64,000 nt of DNA from Tricholoma matsutake (lineage: Eukaryota > Basidiomycota > Agaricomycetes > Agaricales > Tricholomataceae): contig AP026543.1 in assembly GCA_026075535.2 (NCBI GenBank), positions 9,300,001 through 9,364,000 on the forward strand. The letters are read 5' to 3'. The notes beneath the pieces are model-generated. The model did no database searches, was not told where the DNA came from, and was given only the letters and a program-made list of their open reading frames with translations. Both the position numbers and the translations under genes were made by a program. Shown here piece after piece: positions 42,141 through 52,790 of the stretch (position 1 is its first letter; each line of letters starts with the position of its first letter).

Positions 42141-43496
42141 CACCAAAATCAGATTGGACAACATCACTCTGAGCCAACCACTGGCACAAATACCATCGTT
42201 ATCCAACATTATCTGATTATTGAGGTATGGTAATTTTATGCCTATTTGGGTCAGAAAAAACTGATATTATTCAATGCTATGCAACTACCATACTCTAATA
42301 TACTACCAGTGCTTCTTCTGCCACCCCCTCAATTGCATTCGATAGCCCACAGCAAAAACCTTTGCCTCGCCAGTTGCCATCACCTCCGCTGCATTCCCGT
42401 CAACTGTCGCTGCACCTACCAGGTCCACACCATCTCCGTGATGCTGGAGTCCCTGATGCCATCATGGGAGCACCATCATGGCATCAATTTGGAACTATGT
42501 AACCTAGATCATCAGCATCGCGGGAATAGGAATAAATCTGTGACATACCTGAAATTCTGAGCATCAAGTTCCATCACCTCTCGTTGTTTACATCCAGATA
42601 GCTGAACTTCATGAATATCCTTTGGAGGGAATTGGACTTAGGGCATAGGATGACTTTTGAGCAGGAGATTCAAGCACAGTGGTGGGGCGGTAGTAGTGGA
42701 CTGCATTCTAAATCAAAATTGTGAGCTGTGAACTGATATATGCACATTGAATGAATGAAAAACATACCATGGATTACCAACTTAATTGTGCAAGGCAAAT
42801 TGGCAATATTTGCCTCCTCCATCTTCCACTGCACACAACATCGTGTCAGCTTGCAAATAGGCAAGGGCATTCCAGAGGAAGTCAATTTATGTCAATAGGA
42901 ATCTGGATTTGTTGGCTTTGGAGATAGCTGTACATAAAGAAAAACCAATGCATACACTTTATAATGTGTTCCTTCTGTCGAAGGTTTCATTTTTGAGTTC
43001 GGGCCTGTGAAGCACATCCACCAAAAGGTTGTTATCAGAAACTCGAAATACAAAAGGATTTCACATGCAAAGAAGACCCGGCTTAAGACCACTGTGTTTC
43101 TTCACTGGACCCCATTACAACCACATGGTATGCGAGGCCTGAATTGCACTGAAGATTTTGGGTAGGCCATGGCTCCTGGGAGACTGGGCATGTTCACTCA
43201 TCGATGATTGTCCATTGAGGTGGTCAATGTTGCTGGAGATTGTGTGATGGGAAGAGGGAAAGATTTGCAAATCACATGTGGGAACACGTAGGACTAAATA
43301 GTGTGGCTGTGATGGGAAGGTTCTGAAGATCAAAGTTCAACTTGAAATTGTGTAGCCAAAGATAGCCACTGGGATTGTACATAGAAAGATGTAGATAGTA
43401 AGTACTTCACAAAAATCAACTGGTGTCTCCTGGAGTCATTTTTTTGTCAGCCAGTCAGTTAATGCCAGATTGCATCACCTGGTGTCAATGGATTTC
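42141..43496. other. Unassigned, fragmented region
   Basis: A Ser/Pro/His-rich open stretch near 42300-42530 and short frames elsewhere were seen, but no domain. Some of 42250-42600 may be further decayed Helitron-2 sequence. I see no tRNA, TIR or LTR. Confidence 0.35.
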
Positions 43497-44030
43497 TCAC
43501 TGGGTATAACCACTTGCACCAGGGGCGGTCCTGTTGTTGGCCTTGTAGAGGCATTTCATTCCTTCAGAGAGGTGAGGAATCAAGTGGAGTTGGAAGCGCT
43601 CATCGGGGATGTGGTAGGGTGATTTGGCAGTGCCAAGTTCGTTGTTTGCATTATGGACATTGTTGACCCAAGTGAGCAGATTGGTGGCTCCCTGTGGCAA
43701 GATCTAAGCCTGTACAAGCTCATCCTCCCAAGAATGAGGCAAGAATTTCTTCTTGATCATGATAAGAAAATCAGGGGAGGTGAGTGCAAGGAGTTGAGCT
43801 CCTCCACATTGATCCAAGACTGGATTGCTGTGGATTCAAAGTTGTAGATGATCTTTCCTATGCGTTCATCTGCAGGTATGTTCTTTATGGAAAAGTAGTG
43901 ACAGCAAGCTGTGTCAAACTTGTGGACAACTTTGATTGTCAGATGGCCGGCAGAGAGGAGGGGTGCAGAGGACAGTGAAGCCTGCTTGACTTCAGCAGCC
44001 ACATACAGGGAAGAAACTGTGGATGCCATT
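43497..44030 (-). pseudogene. gag-like fragment, minus strand
   Basis: Minus-strand frames 44029-43757 and 43745-43497 together read like a capsid domain. There is a Phe-Glu-Ser-x3-Ile-x-Ser-Trp-Ile segment, then Lys-Lys-Phe-Leu-Pro-x-Ser-Trp-Glu-Asp-Glu, then a Trp-x3-Val-x-Asn-Ala-Asn segment with His-Leu-Ser-Glu. This order matches fungal LTR-element Gag proteins as I know them. One frameshift and a TAG separate the parts. No flanking LTR was found. Confidence 0.4.
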
Positions 44031-44429
44031 CTTGCTGATGTTCTGGGGGTATCAGAGTCAGAGTCAGATGTGGGGGTGCATTTGCATAACTGGGTTCACA
44101 GGGATTGGTGTTGGGGCTGGTGATGGTGATAGTGCCCATTCAATGCCATGATACTTTTCATTTGTCTTTGCCTGAACATGGAAGGATTCCTACATTGCCT
44201 TATCCTTCTACTTCTCATTGTCGAGGGTCGTCTTCTGATGAGACTGCCCCCAGCACCTCCGAAACAACAGCACACCCTGCCAAGTTGACTTACAACACCC
44301 CAGCCATGTCCCCAGCCCCACATCCTACCTTGGAGATCCATCACCAGGCCCTAACCAATGTAGGCAGACTGTCCATAGCCCAACAAACATTGTTGTGCGA
44401 GGTCATGTGGGTGTGTTCACCTGAACATG

Positions 44430-44940
44430 TCATACATTCAATGGAACAACTCTGCCATCCCCACTGCTCCCAATGAGTCCAGGAAGTGTCCCACACCACC
44501 CTGTTACCCCCTGCTAGACCCCCTTGCCCCCATTATGCACCATGAGACCACCTTGACACCTCATGCATCCACCAGCTCAGCCACATTGTCTACCCGTTCA
44601 TCAACAACAACTGAACCCCCTGCTCCACACCACTCTAGACCATGGACTAAAGCTCCAGGCCAATGAAACATGTGGCCAAACCCAGCAGAACACCCCTGGA
44701 GTGCATCCCAACCACCCTGCTTGCCCCAAACCCCCCAGAAGCACACCATTTTGCCAAAAACCTGCCTGGTACACCCCTCCTGCATCACCTGTGACACCAT
44801 CTATACCCCTCTCCCTGTTCACCCTCCCAGCTCATTCCCAGCCCCCTTCTGTGTACCCCAAACCTACATGTTCATCGTCAACAGCCATATCCCCTGCTCT
44901 GGACCACTCTAGACCACAGACTGAAGCTCCAGAGCCATAA
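44430..44940 (+). CDS. Pro/Thr/Ser-rich hypothetical frame
   Basis: A frame of 125 residues (44563-44940) is dominated by Pro, Thr, Ser and His and contains two copies of a Leu-Asp-His motif followed by Lys/Gln and Ala-Pro (near 44640 and 44900). It could be the disordered tail of a decayed retroelement or host protein. No function can be given. Confidence 0.25.
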
Positions 44941-44995
44941 AACATGCAGCTAGAGCCAGAGGCGGTGTAAGATGCATGGGCTGGTGAAATGGAAT

Positions 44996-45239
44996 CTCTG
45001 GAGAATATAACTTATTTCTTCCAAATTTTTGCTTCGAGAATTGCATGGGAAAAAGTGTAATTTTCTCCTCATGTTTGCCAGATTTTCACCAGAAAAAAAG
45101 AAACTCCTGCCTGTTTAGGTCAAGTGCACTGCCACCAATGTTTACCTAAACAGGCTGAAAATCTGGCAAACATGAGGAGAAAATTACACTTTTTCCCATG
45201 CAATTCTCAAAGCAAAAATTTGGAAGAAATTCTCCAGAG
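44996..45239. repeat. Foldback repeat with ~90-bp arms
   Basis: Left arm 44996-45090 pairs with 45154-45239 (one ~10-nt bulge). An inner 12-bp pair, gcctgtttaggt with acctaaacaggc, closes the loop. The core word catgnnaaaaagtgtaatttt occurs a third time near 45442-45465, so the MITE-like unit may extend to about 45540. Confidence 0.8.
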
Positions 45240-45543
45240 ATTTCTAATTTACTCTTGCAGGAAATATAACTTTTTTGTCCCAGGCAAAAATCAAAGGGAA
45301 ATCAAGAGAAAATAAATTCTTTTCACACCTAATTCCCCTTTTTTTCTCTCCACAAAAATGATATATTCTCCCTAAGGAAGATGGCAGAGAAAATAAAGAG
45401 GAAATAACTTATTTTCACCAGTTTTTCCCTACTTGTTTGCTGCATGAAAAAGTGTAATTTTCTCCACATTTTCTCCATATTTTCTCTCAGGGAATGTTTT
45501 GCCCTGTCTGTTGTGTGCGAGGATAGACACTGATTTTTATTAT

Positions 45544-47347
45544 TAGGGTGTAGCATGGGTATGGGTAAACCCACGGTAAGCGGCCCACAGGTTTGACGGG
45601 TATGGGTATGGTTGCCAAAATGCTGGACCTGTGACATACCATACCCATTTTGGCGGTGTCACGGGTATCCACGGTTATTTGAGTCACTGGCCATGGAAGA
45701 TGCCGGATATCAATCATCGCAAGAAACAATGACAAAATCGTCATCTGTAAGTATTTTTACTTTCTTTTTTCACAACTAATAGTTTTTTAGGTCCTACTCC
45801 AGCAACACGAAGCGCATGAAACCGGCCCAAATGACAATAAAAGTCGTTTGGGCCCCAGGTAAGTTGTTCTTTTGTTTTACTTTATTCATCTAACTTCATT
45901 TTCATTGTTTACAGGTTTTAACTTACAACGACCCAACTACCATGACGATGACAATGATGACAGCCACCACCACCCCTACCACAGCACCACAGCACCCCCA
46001 ACCGCTGCTGTGAGCAACTGCTCACGGGGTGGAAACGGGGAGCAATGAGATGGGATAGGAGGACAAGGATGAGGCATGAGCTCTGATGACATGTAGATAC
46101 ACGTCGTTTGGGGACACACCATGCTGTATGAACAAACAGCACACAAGGATAGGACAGTATGGGATACAAGGATAAGGCACAGGCCCAAATGACACATAGA
46201 TACACGTCGTTTGGGCCACAGGTATTTTTTCTTTCTGTTCCTTTCTTGTTTTCTTCATTAAAGTTACTTCTATTCTTATTATTTACAGGTTCTATCTCAC
46301 AACGATATGACCACCCCAACGAATACATGGTAAGTTTTTTTTCCTTTCATTTCCCTGTTACTAACTGAAATGACTTTAGGTAGTGATTTTACCATTGATG
46401 ATGACAACTGGCACCCCCTGACCCACCCCCACCACTGCCACGAGCCCCTGCTCGTGGGGTGGTTAGGTGGTAGCAAGACCATACACCCACGATATGCCCA
46501 TGACAGCAGCACCCCCAACTACAGCTGCGAGCAACTGCTCACGGGGTGGAAACAGGGAGCAATGACAGGACGAGGATGGGGATGGGGACAGGGAAGATGA
46601 GCCAGCCACCACCAGCGGCAACAGCAACAGCAACGAGGAGCTGCCACCACCACCACCACCACCATGGGCCGACGAGGGGAGGACGACAATGGGGAGTGGG
46701 ACGACAACATCAAGACGGTGGGACAGGCAGACGAGAATGGGGAGGGCCAGATGACAGGCACAAGGATGAGGATGGAGAGGCACCCACCACAACAGTGGGA
46801 AGGGGAGGGGAATGATGATGACGACAACGCGCCAGTGGGGAGGGTGGGGCCAACAGGACAGCAGGGAGGATGGGGAGGACACGACGGGGGCCTACAACAA
46901 CAATAGGGTGACGATGCCCACATCACAACCCCCTCCCCTGTGTTTTGCATGGGGGCAGGGTTTTCTCATTTTAGTATTCTATACAATTATTAAATAAATA
47001 AATCCCTCCATCTCTCATCTCAAGTGGGGGTGTCTTTTTTTTTGCATGTGAATAAGTAACATAAGGCTTGGTATTATTCAAATTGTAGCTTAGGTATGTA
47101 CATGGGGTGTTAGTCTGACTTAGTCAATACAAATACATGATATTTAACAACATAGAACATCAAATACAAGGGGAAAATATTGTCAAAACCATGGTGTATA
47201 TTACATGGTATCACACCTGCAGTGTTTCATGACAGACCATGGAAAAAACCTGTCACCATGGTTGTGGTGTTAGGACGGGTGCGGTGTTGGCAGGTGTGGG
47301 TGGGGTGTGTGAAAGTTTACCCACAGTGTGACCCGTGCTACACCCTA
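45544..47347 (+). mobile_element. 1.8-kb hAT-ended element carrying cassette module
   Basis: Ends TAGGGTGTAGCATGGGT and the complementary ...CCCGTGCTACACCCTA are flanked by the exact 8-bp duplication tttattat (45536-45543 and 47348-47355). Interior: three introns (45859-45914, 46222-46288, 46330-46379), two of them after GGCCCAAATGAC hairpins (45824-45854, 46182-46217), a GACGACAATGG-rich exon-like tract to 46920, and two G/C hairpins near 46930-47035. No transposase is present. The ends resemble the MITE at 27681, so the same cassette module rides inside a different terminus class from the composite elements. Confidence 0.88.
45775..46400 (+). other. Hairpin-intron cassettes of the 45.5-kb element
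   Basis: Three GT-AG introns of 56, 67 and 50 nt with pyrimidine-rich tracts. Hairpins GGCCCAAATGAC...GTCGTTTGGGCC end 3-4 nt before the first two donors. A decayed hairpin without an intron remains near 46080-46120. Confidence 0.6.
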
Positions 47348-47355
47348 TTTATTAT

Positions 47356-47494
47356 TAAACTAACTAACCTCCCTCGCGCCAATGTGAGGGGTACATTGTA
47401 AGTAAAATAAGACCCCCCCCCCATTCCTTGTTTTTCACGAGGGAGGCAAAATCTCCCTCACAAAAAATGCGAGGGGGGGTGCTGCTCCTGCTGC
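47356..47494. repeat. Residual hairpin cluster
   Basis: Three stems (ccctcgc...gtgaggg near 47371, ccttg...cacgaggg near 47423, ctccctca...gcgaggggg near 47452) of the composite type, adjoining the left end of composite-2. They probably belong to another, truncated composite element. Confidence 0.55.
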
Positions 47495-47563
47495 TGAACT
47501 TTACACTCCCCCACAGAGTCCTGGAGGAATCCTGGTAGTCCTACCAGGAAGACCAGGAATCCT

Positions 47564-48004
47564 CCAGGAATCCAGTGGGACTCACCAGGACTCCAGTGGG
47601 ACTCACCAGGACTCCAGTGGGACTCACCAGGACTCCAGTGGGACTCACCAGGACTCCAGTGGGACTCACCAGGACTCCAGTGGGACTCACCAGGACTCCA
47701 GTGGGACTCACCAGGACTCCAGTGGGACTCACCAGGACTCCAGTGGGACTCACCAGGACTCCAGTGGGACTCACCAGGACTCCAGTGGGACTCACCAGGA
47801 CTCCAGTGGGACTCACCAGGACTCCAGTGGGACTCACCAGGACTCCAGTGGGACTCACCAGGACTCCAGTGGGACTCACCAGGACTCCAGTGGGACTCAC
47901 CAGGACTCCAGTGGGACTCACCAGGACTCCAGTGGGACTCACCAGGACTCCAGTGGAACTCACCAGGAATCCAGTGGGACTCACCAGGAATCTAGTGGGA
48001 CTCA
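47564..48004 (+). repeat. 21-bp tandem array (~21 copies)
   Basis: Unit ggactccagtgggactcacca, nearly perfect except at the last two or three copies. Because 21 is divisible by three, it appears as a long heptad-repeat ORF on both strands; this is not evidence of a protein. Confidence 0.95.
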
Positions 48005-48111
48005 GTACCCTAAAGTCATACCATAATGGAAAGTCAATTTGAGATATCTTACGAGTTTCAAGTGCTTCAGACTTCATGAATTTCACAAAGTACCTACAAA
48101 ATAAACTTGGT

Positions 48112-48195
48112 CAGAGCAGGGATTGAACTCTAGAACTCATGATCAAGAATCACATGACAAACCAAACAAGTGCTTAACCAGTTGAGCCACAGGAG
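48112..48195 (-). promoter_or_regulatory. Left tRNA-like module of composite-2
   Basis: Complement of TGGCTCAACTGGTTAAGC (box A) and GAGTTCAATCCC (box B), same lineage as 31883-31971, pointing to the left end. Confidence 0.65.
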
Positions 48196-48297
48196 AATTA
48201 TTAGCTGCCAATATAAAAATGTATTTATACCCTCAAACTCAAACTTAGGTATTTCTCTCTCGAAGCTCACAATTAAGATCAAATAAAATTTATGAAC

Positions 48298-48552
48298 TAC
48301 ATCCCTCACATTGGATGCGAGGGATACACCATTAATTACATAAAAAAAAATCTCCCCCACACAAGGTGCGAGGGGGAGTCCTACAAATATATACATATAA
48401 AACTAATCTCCCCTCGCATTCGACGTGAGGGGAGCACTACAATTATAAAGAAAAAGAAAGAAAAACCCCTCACCCATGTAAAACGCGGGCGAGGGGGAAG
48501 GTATTACCATAAATAAAAAATGAAAAAAACCACCCCATGCAAAATGCGGGGG
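48298..48552. repeat. Five-stem hairpin cluster of composite-2
   Basis: Stems near 48301, 48352, 48407, 48464 and 48530, each CCCTC/CCCCTC pairing with GAGGG/GAGGGG around an ATGC-containing loop. Order of stems is the mirror of composite-1, as expected for inverted orientation. Confidence 0.75.
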
Positions 48553-48959
48553 CAGCTTGGTGAGTCGTGCCTGTCGTCCTGTCCCCATCATCCTGGGTGC
48601 CGGGCCTTCGTTGTCACTGTCCTCGTCATTGCCATCCTGGGCATCATTTCCGTGCTGCTCCTGGTTGCCATGCCCTTCTTGGTTGTCATTGCCATCCTGG
48701 CCGTCTCCCGCTGTGTAGTGGTGGCCGTCATCGCCATTCCACCCACAATCCACCCCATGAGCAGTGGCTCATGGGGCTGGAGGTGGGTGGTGTGTCATTG
48801 GCCCTGTTGTCATCGTCCATCGTGGGTGGCGGCCATGCTTTGCATTCTCGGGGTTCTGGTGCTGGTAGGCGGTGGCGTTGTTGTTGTTGTTGACTGCACA
48901 CACTCATGATCCACCCTACAAGCAGAGGCTCACAGGCGTGGGGTGGGTGTGTTGGGTTG

Positions 48960-49390
48960 TCTCGTGTCCAGCCATCATTACCAGTAGAGTAGAACCTATA
49001 AAACAAAAGAAATGAGCTAGTTAGTTTATAAAAACAAAAAGGAAACAAAAAAAAATTATGTAGGGCCCATCCAGTCTCGTCATAGTCAGTAGCTAGTACT
49101 TAAAAAGTTTTGTCAGTGACCAAAAAAATAAGAGAAAAAAAACTTACTTACGGCCCTCCCTCTCTGTGTCGTTGTTCTCCATTTCTTTGTTTGTTGTTTG
49201 TCATTTGTCACTTGTCGTCTGTCGTCTGTCGCTCACTTGTTGTTCGTTGTTTGTCATTTGGTGTCATCTTGTTGTCATGATATAGTTAGAACCTAAAGAA
49301 GGAAAGAAAATATTAGTTAATTCAATAAAAAAAAAGTAAAAAACATTACCTGGGCCCCAAATGACATCCATCGTCGTTTGGGCCCGAGGT
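48960..49390 (-). other. Cassette introns and hairpin of composite-2
   Basis: On the minus strand a GGCCC hairpin (49352-49386) precedes a GTAATG donor and a T-rich intron ending TTTAG|GTTCTAAC near 49291. Another intron ends TTATAG|GTTCTACTC near 48989 and starts after GGGCCCTACATAAT near 49060. Confidence 0.55.
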
Positions 49391-49617
49391 GTTTCAAATA
49401 CGGCCATTGGCGGCATTAGATGATGTGGTGGTGGCCATAGGAGTAGTGGCGACAGGTGTTGACGGAGGGGAGGCAGTGGAAGGGAGGTGGCATCGTTGTT
49501 GAGAGTGGTGGTGATGTGGATGATGAGCTGGCAGTGTTGATGATGCGGCTGTGTGCTTTGTCATGCACAGCCGCCCCAATGCTACCTAGAGCAGTTAGTG
49601 GATATACATTGTAAATC

Positions 49618-49692
49618 TATGTGGTGTAGTGGTTATATTGGCTGTGCTATGATGTTTTCATCTAATGCAGAGGGTTCAATTCTGGCTCATGA
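49618..49692 (+). promoter_or_regulatory. Right tRNA-like module of composite-2
   Basis: TGGTGTAGTGGTTATATTGG (box A) and GGGTTCAATTC (box B) spaced about 30 nt. Same lineage as the left module of composite-1, again pointing outward. Confidence 0.65.
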
Positions 49693-50098
49693 CATCTATT
49701 TTATTACTTAGTAGTAATAAAGACTCCTGGTTAAATCCCAGTGGAGTCCCGGTGGATTCCTGGTAGAGTCCTGGTAGAGTCCTGGTGGATTCCTGGTGAG
49801 TCCCACTGGATTCCTGTTAGAGTCTTGGTAGAGTCCTGAGAATCCTGGTGGATTCCTGGTACCAGAGTCCTGGGGAATTCCAGGAATTTCTCCTGGAAGA
49901 GTGTAATTTACCAGGAATCAACCAGGAATCCCCCTGGAATGGGAAGAGCCAGGAATATATACTTGAGTCACAAATGGCTGGAACATTGGTTCCCAATAAT
50001 CCTGGAGGATTCCTGGTCTTCCTGGCAGGAATGCCAGGATTCCTCCAGGATTCCTCCAGGAATACGTGGGGGAGGACAAAGACCTCCCCCCTAGCAAC

Positions 50099-50760
50099 AT
50101 GGATGCATCAGAGCACTTGAAAGCAACATTACTGGAACACACGCAAATTGATTTGCTTAAATCTACAATTGAAAACTTCATCAGAACTGTTCAGACTAGC
50201 TCTGCAACCAATATTCCCCCCATTGTGACTCCAAGCACACCCAACAACAATGTGCCACTGAATGCGCCCACTAAGGAGCGCGCCCAGATCAAACCATCTC
50301 CCCCCGCCAGATTTAATGGTGTGCATGCACAGGGGCATGCATTCCTTAACTCCTGTGAGTTGTACATCAGTCTCCAGTCGCATCAATTCATTGATGATGC
50401 TGCAAACATTTATTGGGCCTTCACATACATGAAATCTGAATGTGCCTATCTCTATGTGGACCGTATTCTGCGCCAAACTAAAGAACTCGGCTCTCTACCT
50501 TTCTCCACTTGAGGTGACTTTTGAGCAGAGTTTGTACACCACTTTTGTCCCCTCAATGAGCGCCACTGAGCAGTGACATGGCTCAAGTCATCCTCTTACC
50601 ATCAGGATATCCGCATGCTCATCCCCAAGGGGCGAGATGAATTCCTCCAAGACCTGTTGGCACTTGTAGATCTTGAGGAAGTGAAGGATCAGGTTGCAGA
50701 GGAGATCAAGTCAGAAGTTGTACAGGAGCAGGATTTTTCTATTTGCAGTGAGTGAATCGT
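50099..50760 (+). pseudogene. gypsy-3 gag
   Basis: An ATG at 50099 opens a frame with helical N-terminus, Pro/Thr linker and capsid-like region (to TGA at 50511). It resumes at 50573-50755. No zinc knuckle is evident. Stops at 50511, 50521 and 50567 break it. The 5' LTR is not present upstream; composite-2 abuts it. Confidence 0.7.
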
Positions 50761-52790
50761 ATACCCTCACCGCCTGTCCATAACCACTTTGAAGTTTTGT
50801 CAGTTGAATCTCCAGAGAATGAATCTATTTCCATGACTGTTCCCCTCTCTGACCCTTCAAAGTTGGCTGAAGATGTACCTGCTCTTCCCATCTCTCCCTC
50901 TGCTCCACACCCCAGAATTAAATCATGGGAGCACAAACTACCATGCAAATATATTGTTGCATCCACTCCCTCTACACATTCCTTGAACCTAGCAATCAAA
51001 CTACAGACTACCGACACTGGACAGATACTCAGTGTCCCTGCGCTCCTGGACTCTGGTGCGACTGGTCTCTTCATTGATGCCTATCTTGCACAACAACATT
51101 GCCTGAATACTTGCTCACTCTCGTGTCTGATACCTGTTTATAATGTGGATGGGTCCCCAAATGAAGCTGGTGCCATCCGAGAGGTTGTAGACCTGGTCCT
51201 CGATTACAAAGATCATAGTGAGTGTGCCTTTTTTGCTGTCACTCAATTAGGCAAGCAGAAGGTGATTTTGGGCTATCTGTTGATAGGTCCACCTTGTCGT
51301 TCAAGCTCGGAAAACACATCTATGATCATTGTCGAAGCTCTATGAGGTTCTACAGACCTCTACAAAGCTCTACAAACCCATACGAACCCCTCCGAAGTTC
51401 TGCGAACCTCTACGAAACTCTACAAAGTCACAAAAATGCTTCAAAATTCTTTGCATGCCTTTGGCCACCATAATACAATTCCCCTGACCTTTGGACAGCT
51501 CAGAATATACACTTGGAACATTGTTGATGAGTTCTGAACCAGTCTCGAGCAATATCGCACCGATTTCGGGCCACGAACAAAGTCCGAAAAAACTTCGAAA
51601 AACTTCGAAAAACCTCAAACCTCGAAAAACATCTTTGGACACAGTATTTCCTATTTGAAAGATCTTTGAATGCATGCTGGACACATGGGACACTATCTCG
51701 AGTATATCAAACACATTTCGACTGCATGTCCATGCATACAATCCACTCGAAGCAGTTTCCAATGTTTTATGCAATTTATAACAAGGACAGTCCGCTTTTA
51801 GCTATTCTTTCTTATTATTTCTTCATCATGTGTTATATTCACCCTTTCTAGTCTCGCTTTATTGTTCTGATACACTTCTATTGTCTTTTGCCTCAAGTTT
51901 TCCACATGTTTGCCTCATGTTCTCTAGCCTTTTTAGGTACTTTCTTTATTTTATATAAAAAGATGTACTAGATACAAAGAAAGACAAGAAAGTCGTTGTC
52001 TACCTCCCAGATCGCAGTGATTTGAGAGTTCAGTTTAGTCTTATTCAGTCCAAAGTTTGGTGCTTTACCCTAAACATTTTCAAAAATCCTCAAAAATCCT
52101 TGCATTATGCTATTCTCGCTCTCGTTTCCCTCGATTCACCTTTGCTTTGCTTCTATTAGTCGTCTAGTCCCCTGATCTTGCATCTGAACATATTTGCGCA
52201 CTCCGAATTCATCGATCTAGCCACAAAATAGTCCGAAAATTCATCAGATTTTGTCAAAACTCGTTCATCCTCATTTTGCCTCTCGATATTATTGTCATCC
52301 TCTCGTATTCATCGTTGCTCACCTCCCACATTGTTTATCAACCTTTCCATCACTCACCAATATCTTTGCAGTCTATTTCGCAATCCCGAAAAATATCGCA
52401 AGTCCTCAAAAATTCTTGCATTACACTATTTTCGCTCTCGTTTCCCTCGATTCACCTTTGCTTTGCTTCTACTACTCGTCTAGTCCCCTGATCTTGAGTC
52501 CGAACATATTTGCGCACTCTGAATTCATCGATCTAGCCATGAAATTCTCCAAAATTCCATGAAACACATTCTTTTAGCTTCAAACTGTTTCAACAAGCAG
52601 TCATTTTATGACTATTTGATGGTCGGTCTGACAGGTGACATCTAGAGGGCCTCATATCCTTCCTATACCTAGTGTTATACCATTCAAGGCCTTATTGTGG
52701 GTTTTGTTTGGGTTTCCTGGTTGAGCATCATCACCGTGGCTGCAAGACCATAACCCAGAGGTCAACTGGCATACCGGGGAGGTTACAATG
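50752..52790 (+). pseudogene. gypsy-3 protease, split by a 1.46-kb insertion
   Basis: The frame 50752-51279 carries Leu-Leu-Asp-Ser-Gly-Ala-Thr-Gly-Leu-Phe-Ile-Asp near 51042-51077 and stops at Val-Ile-Leu-Gly-Tyr. The next conserved residues (Trp-Leu, His-Asn-Pro-Glu) resume at about 52737. The halves join in register once the intervening sequence is disregarded. Confidence 0.75.
51280..52736. mobile_element. Unclassified 1.46-kb insertion, possibly a solo LTR
   Basis: It interrupts gypsy-3 protease. Potential TG (51278) and CA (52730) ends exist, but a clear target duplication does not. Its left 180 bp repeat ctctacaaa/ctctacgaa words. A ~155-bp segment is present twice in direct orientation (52087-52240 and 52402-52556), about 90% alike. 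No coding sequence is seen. Confidence 0.45.

Larger units (their letters stand above)
47495..50085 (-). mobile_element. Composite-2
   Basis: Left end ACTTTACACTCCCCCAC and right end complement GTCTTTGTCCTCCCCCAC continue into matching inverted sequence (tcctggaggaatcctgg at both ends). From left: 21-bp array, minus-strand tRNA-like module, five-stem hairpin cluster, coding-like remnant, introns and hairpin read on the minus strand, plus-strand tRNA-like module, degenerate inverted array. Direct target duplication was not found. It lies directly upstream of gypsy-3 gag. Confidence 0.75.

Noticed and set aside
47575..48042. Long heptad-repeat ORFs on both strands
   Set aside because: They are the 21-bp array read in frame; the same sequence is open on the opposite strand.
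48298..48552. Regularly spaced hairpins resembling a CRISPR array
   Set aside because: Stems differ in sequence, spacers are AT-rich filler, and the genome is clearly eukaryotic.
49890..49910. gagtgtaatttacc as an additional composite-element terminus
   Set aside because: Similar to the left end of composite-3, but it lies inside composite-2 and has no partner; kept as possible internal relic only.
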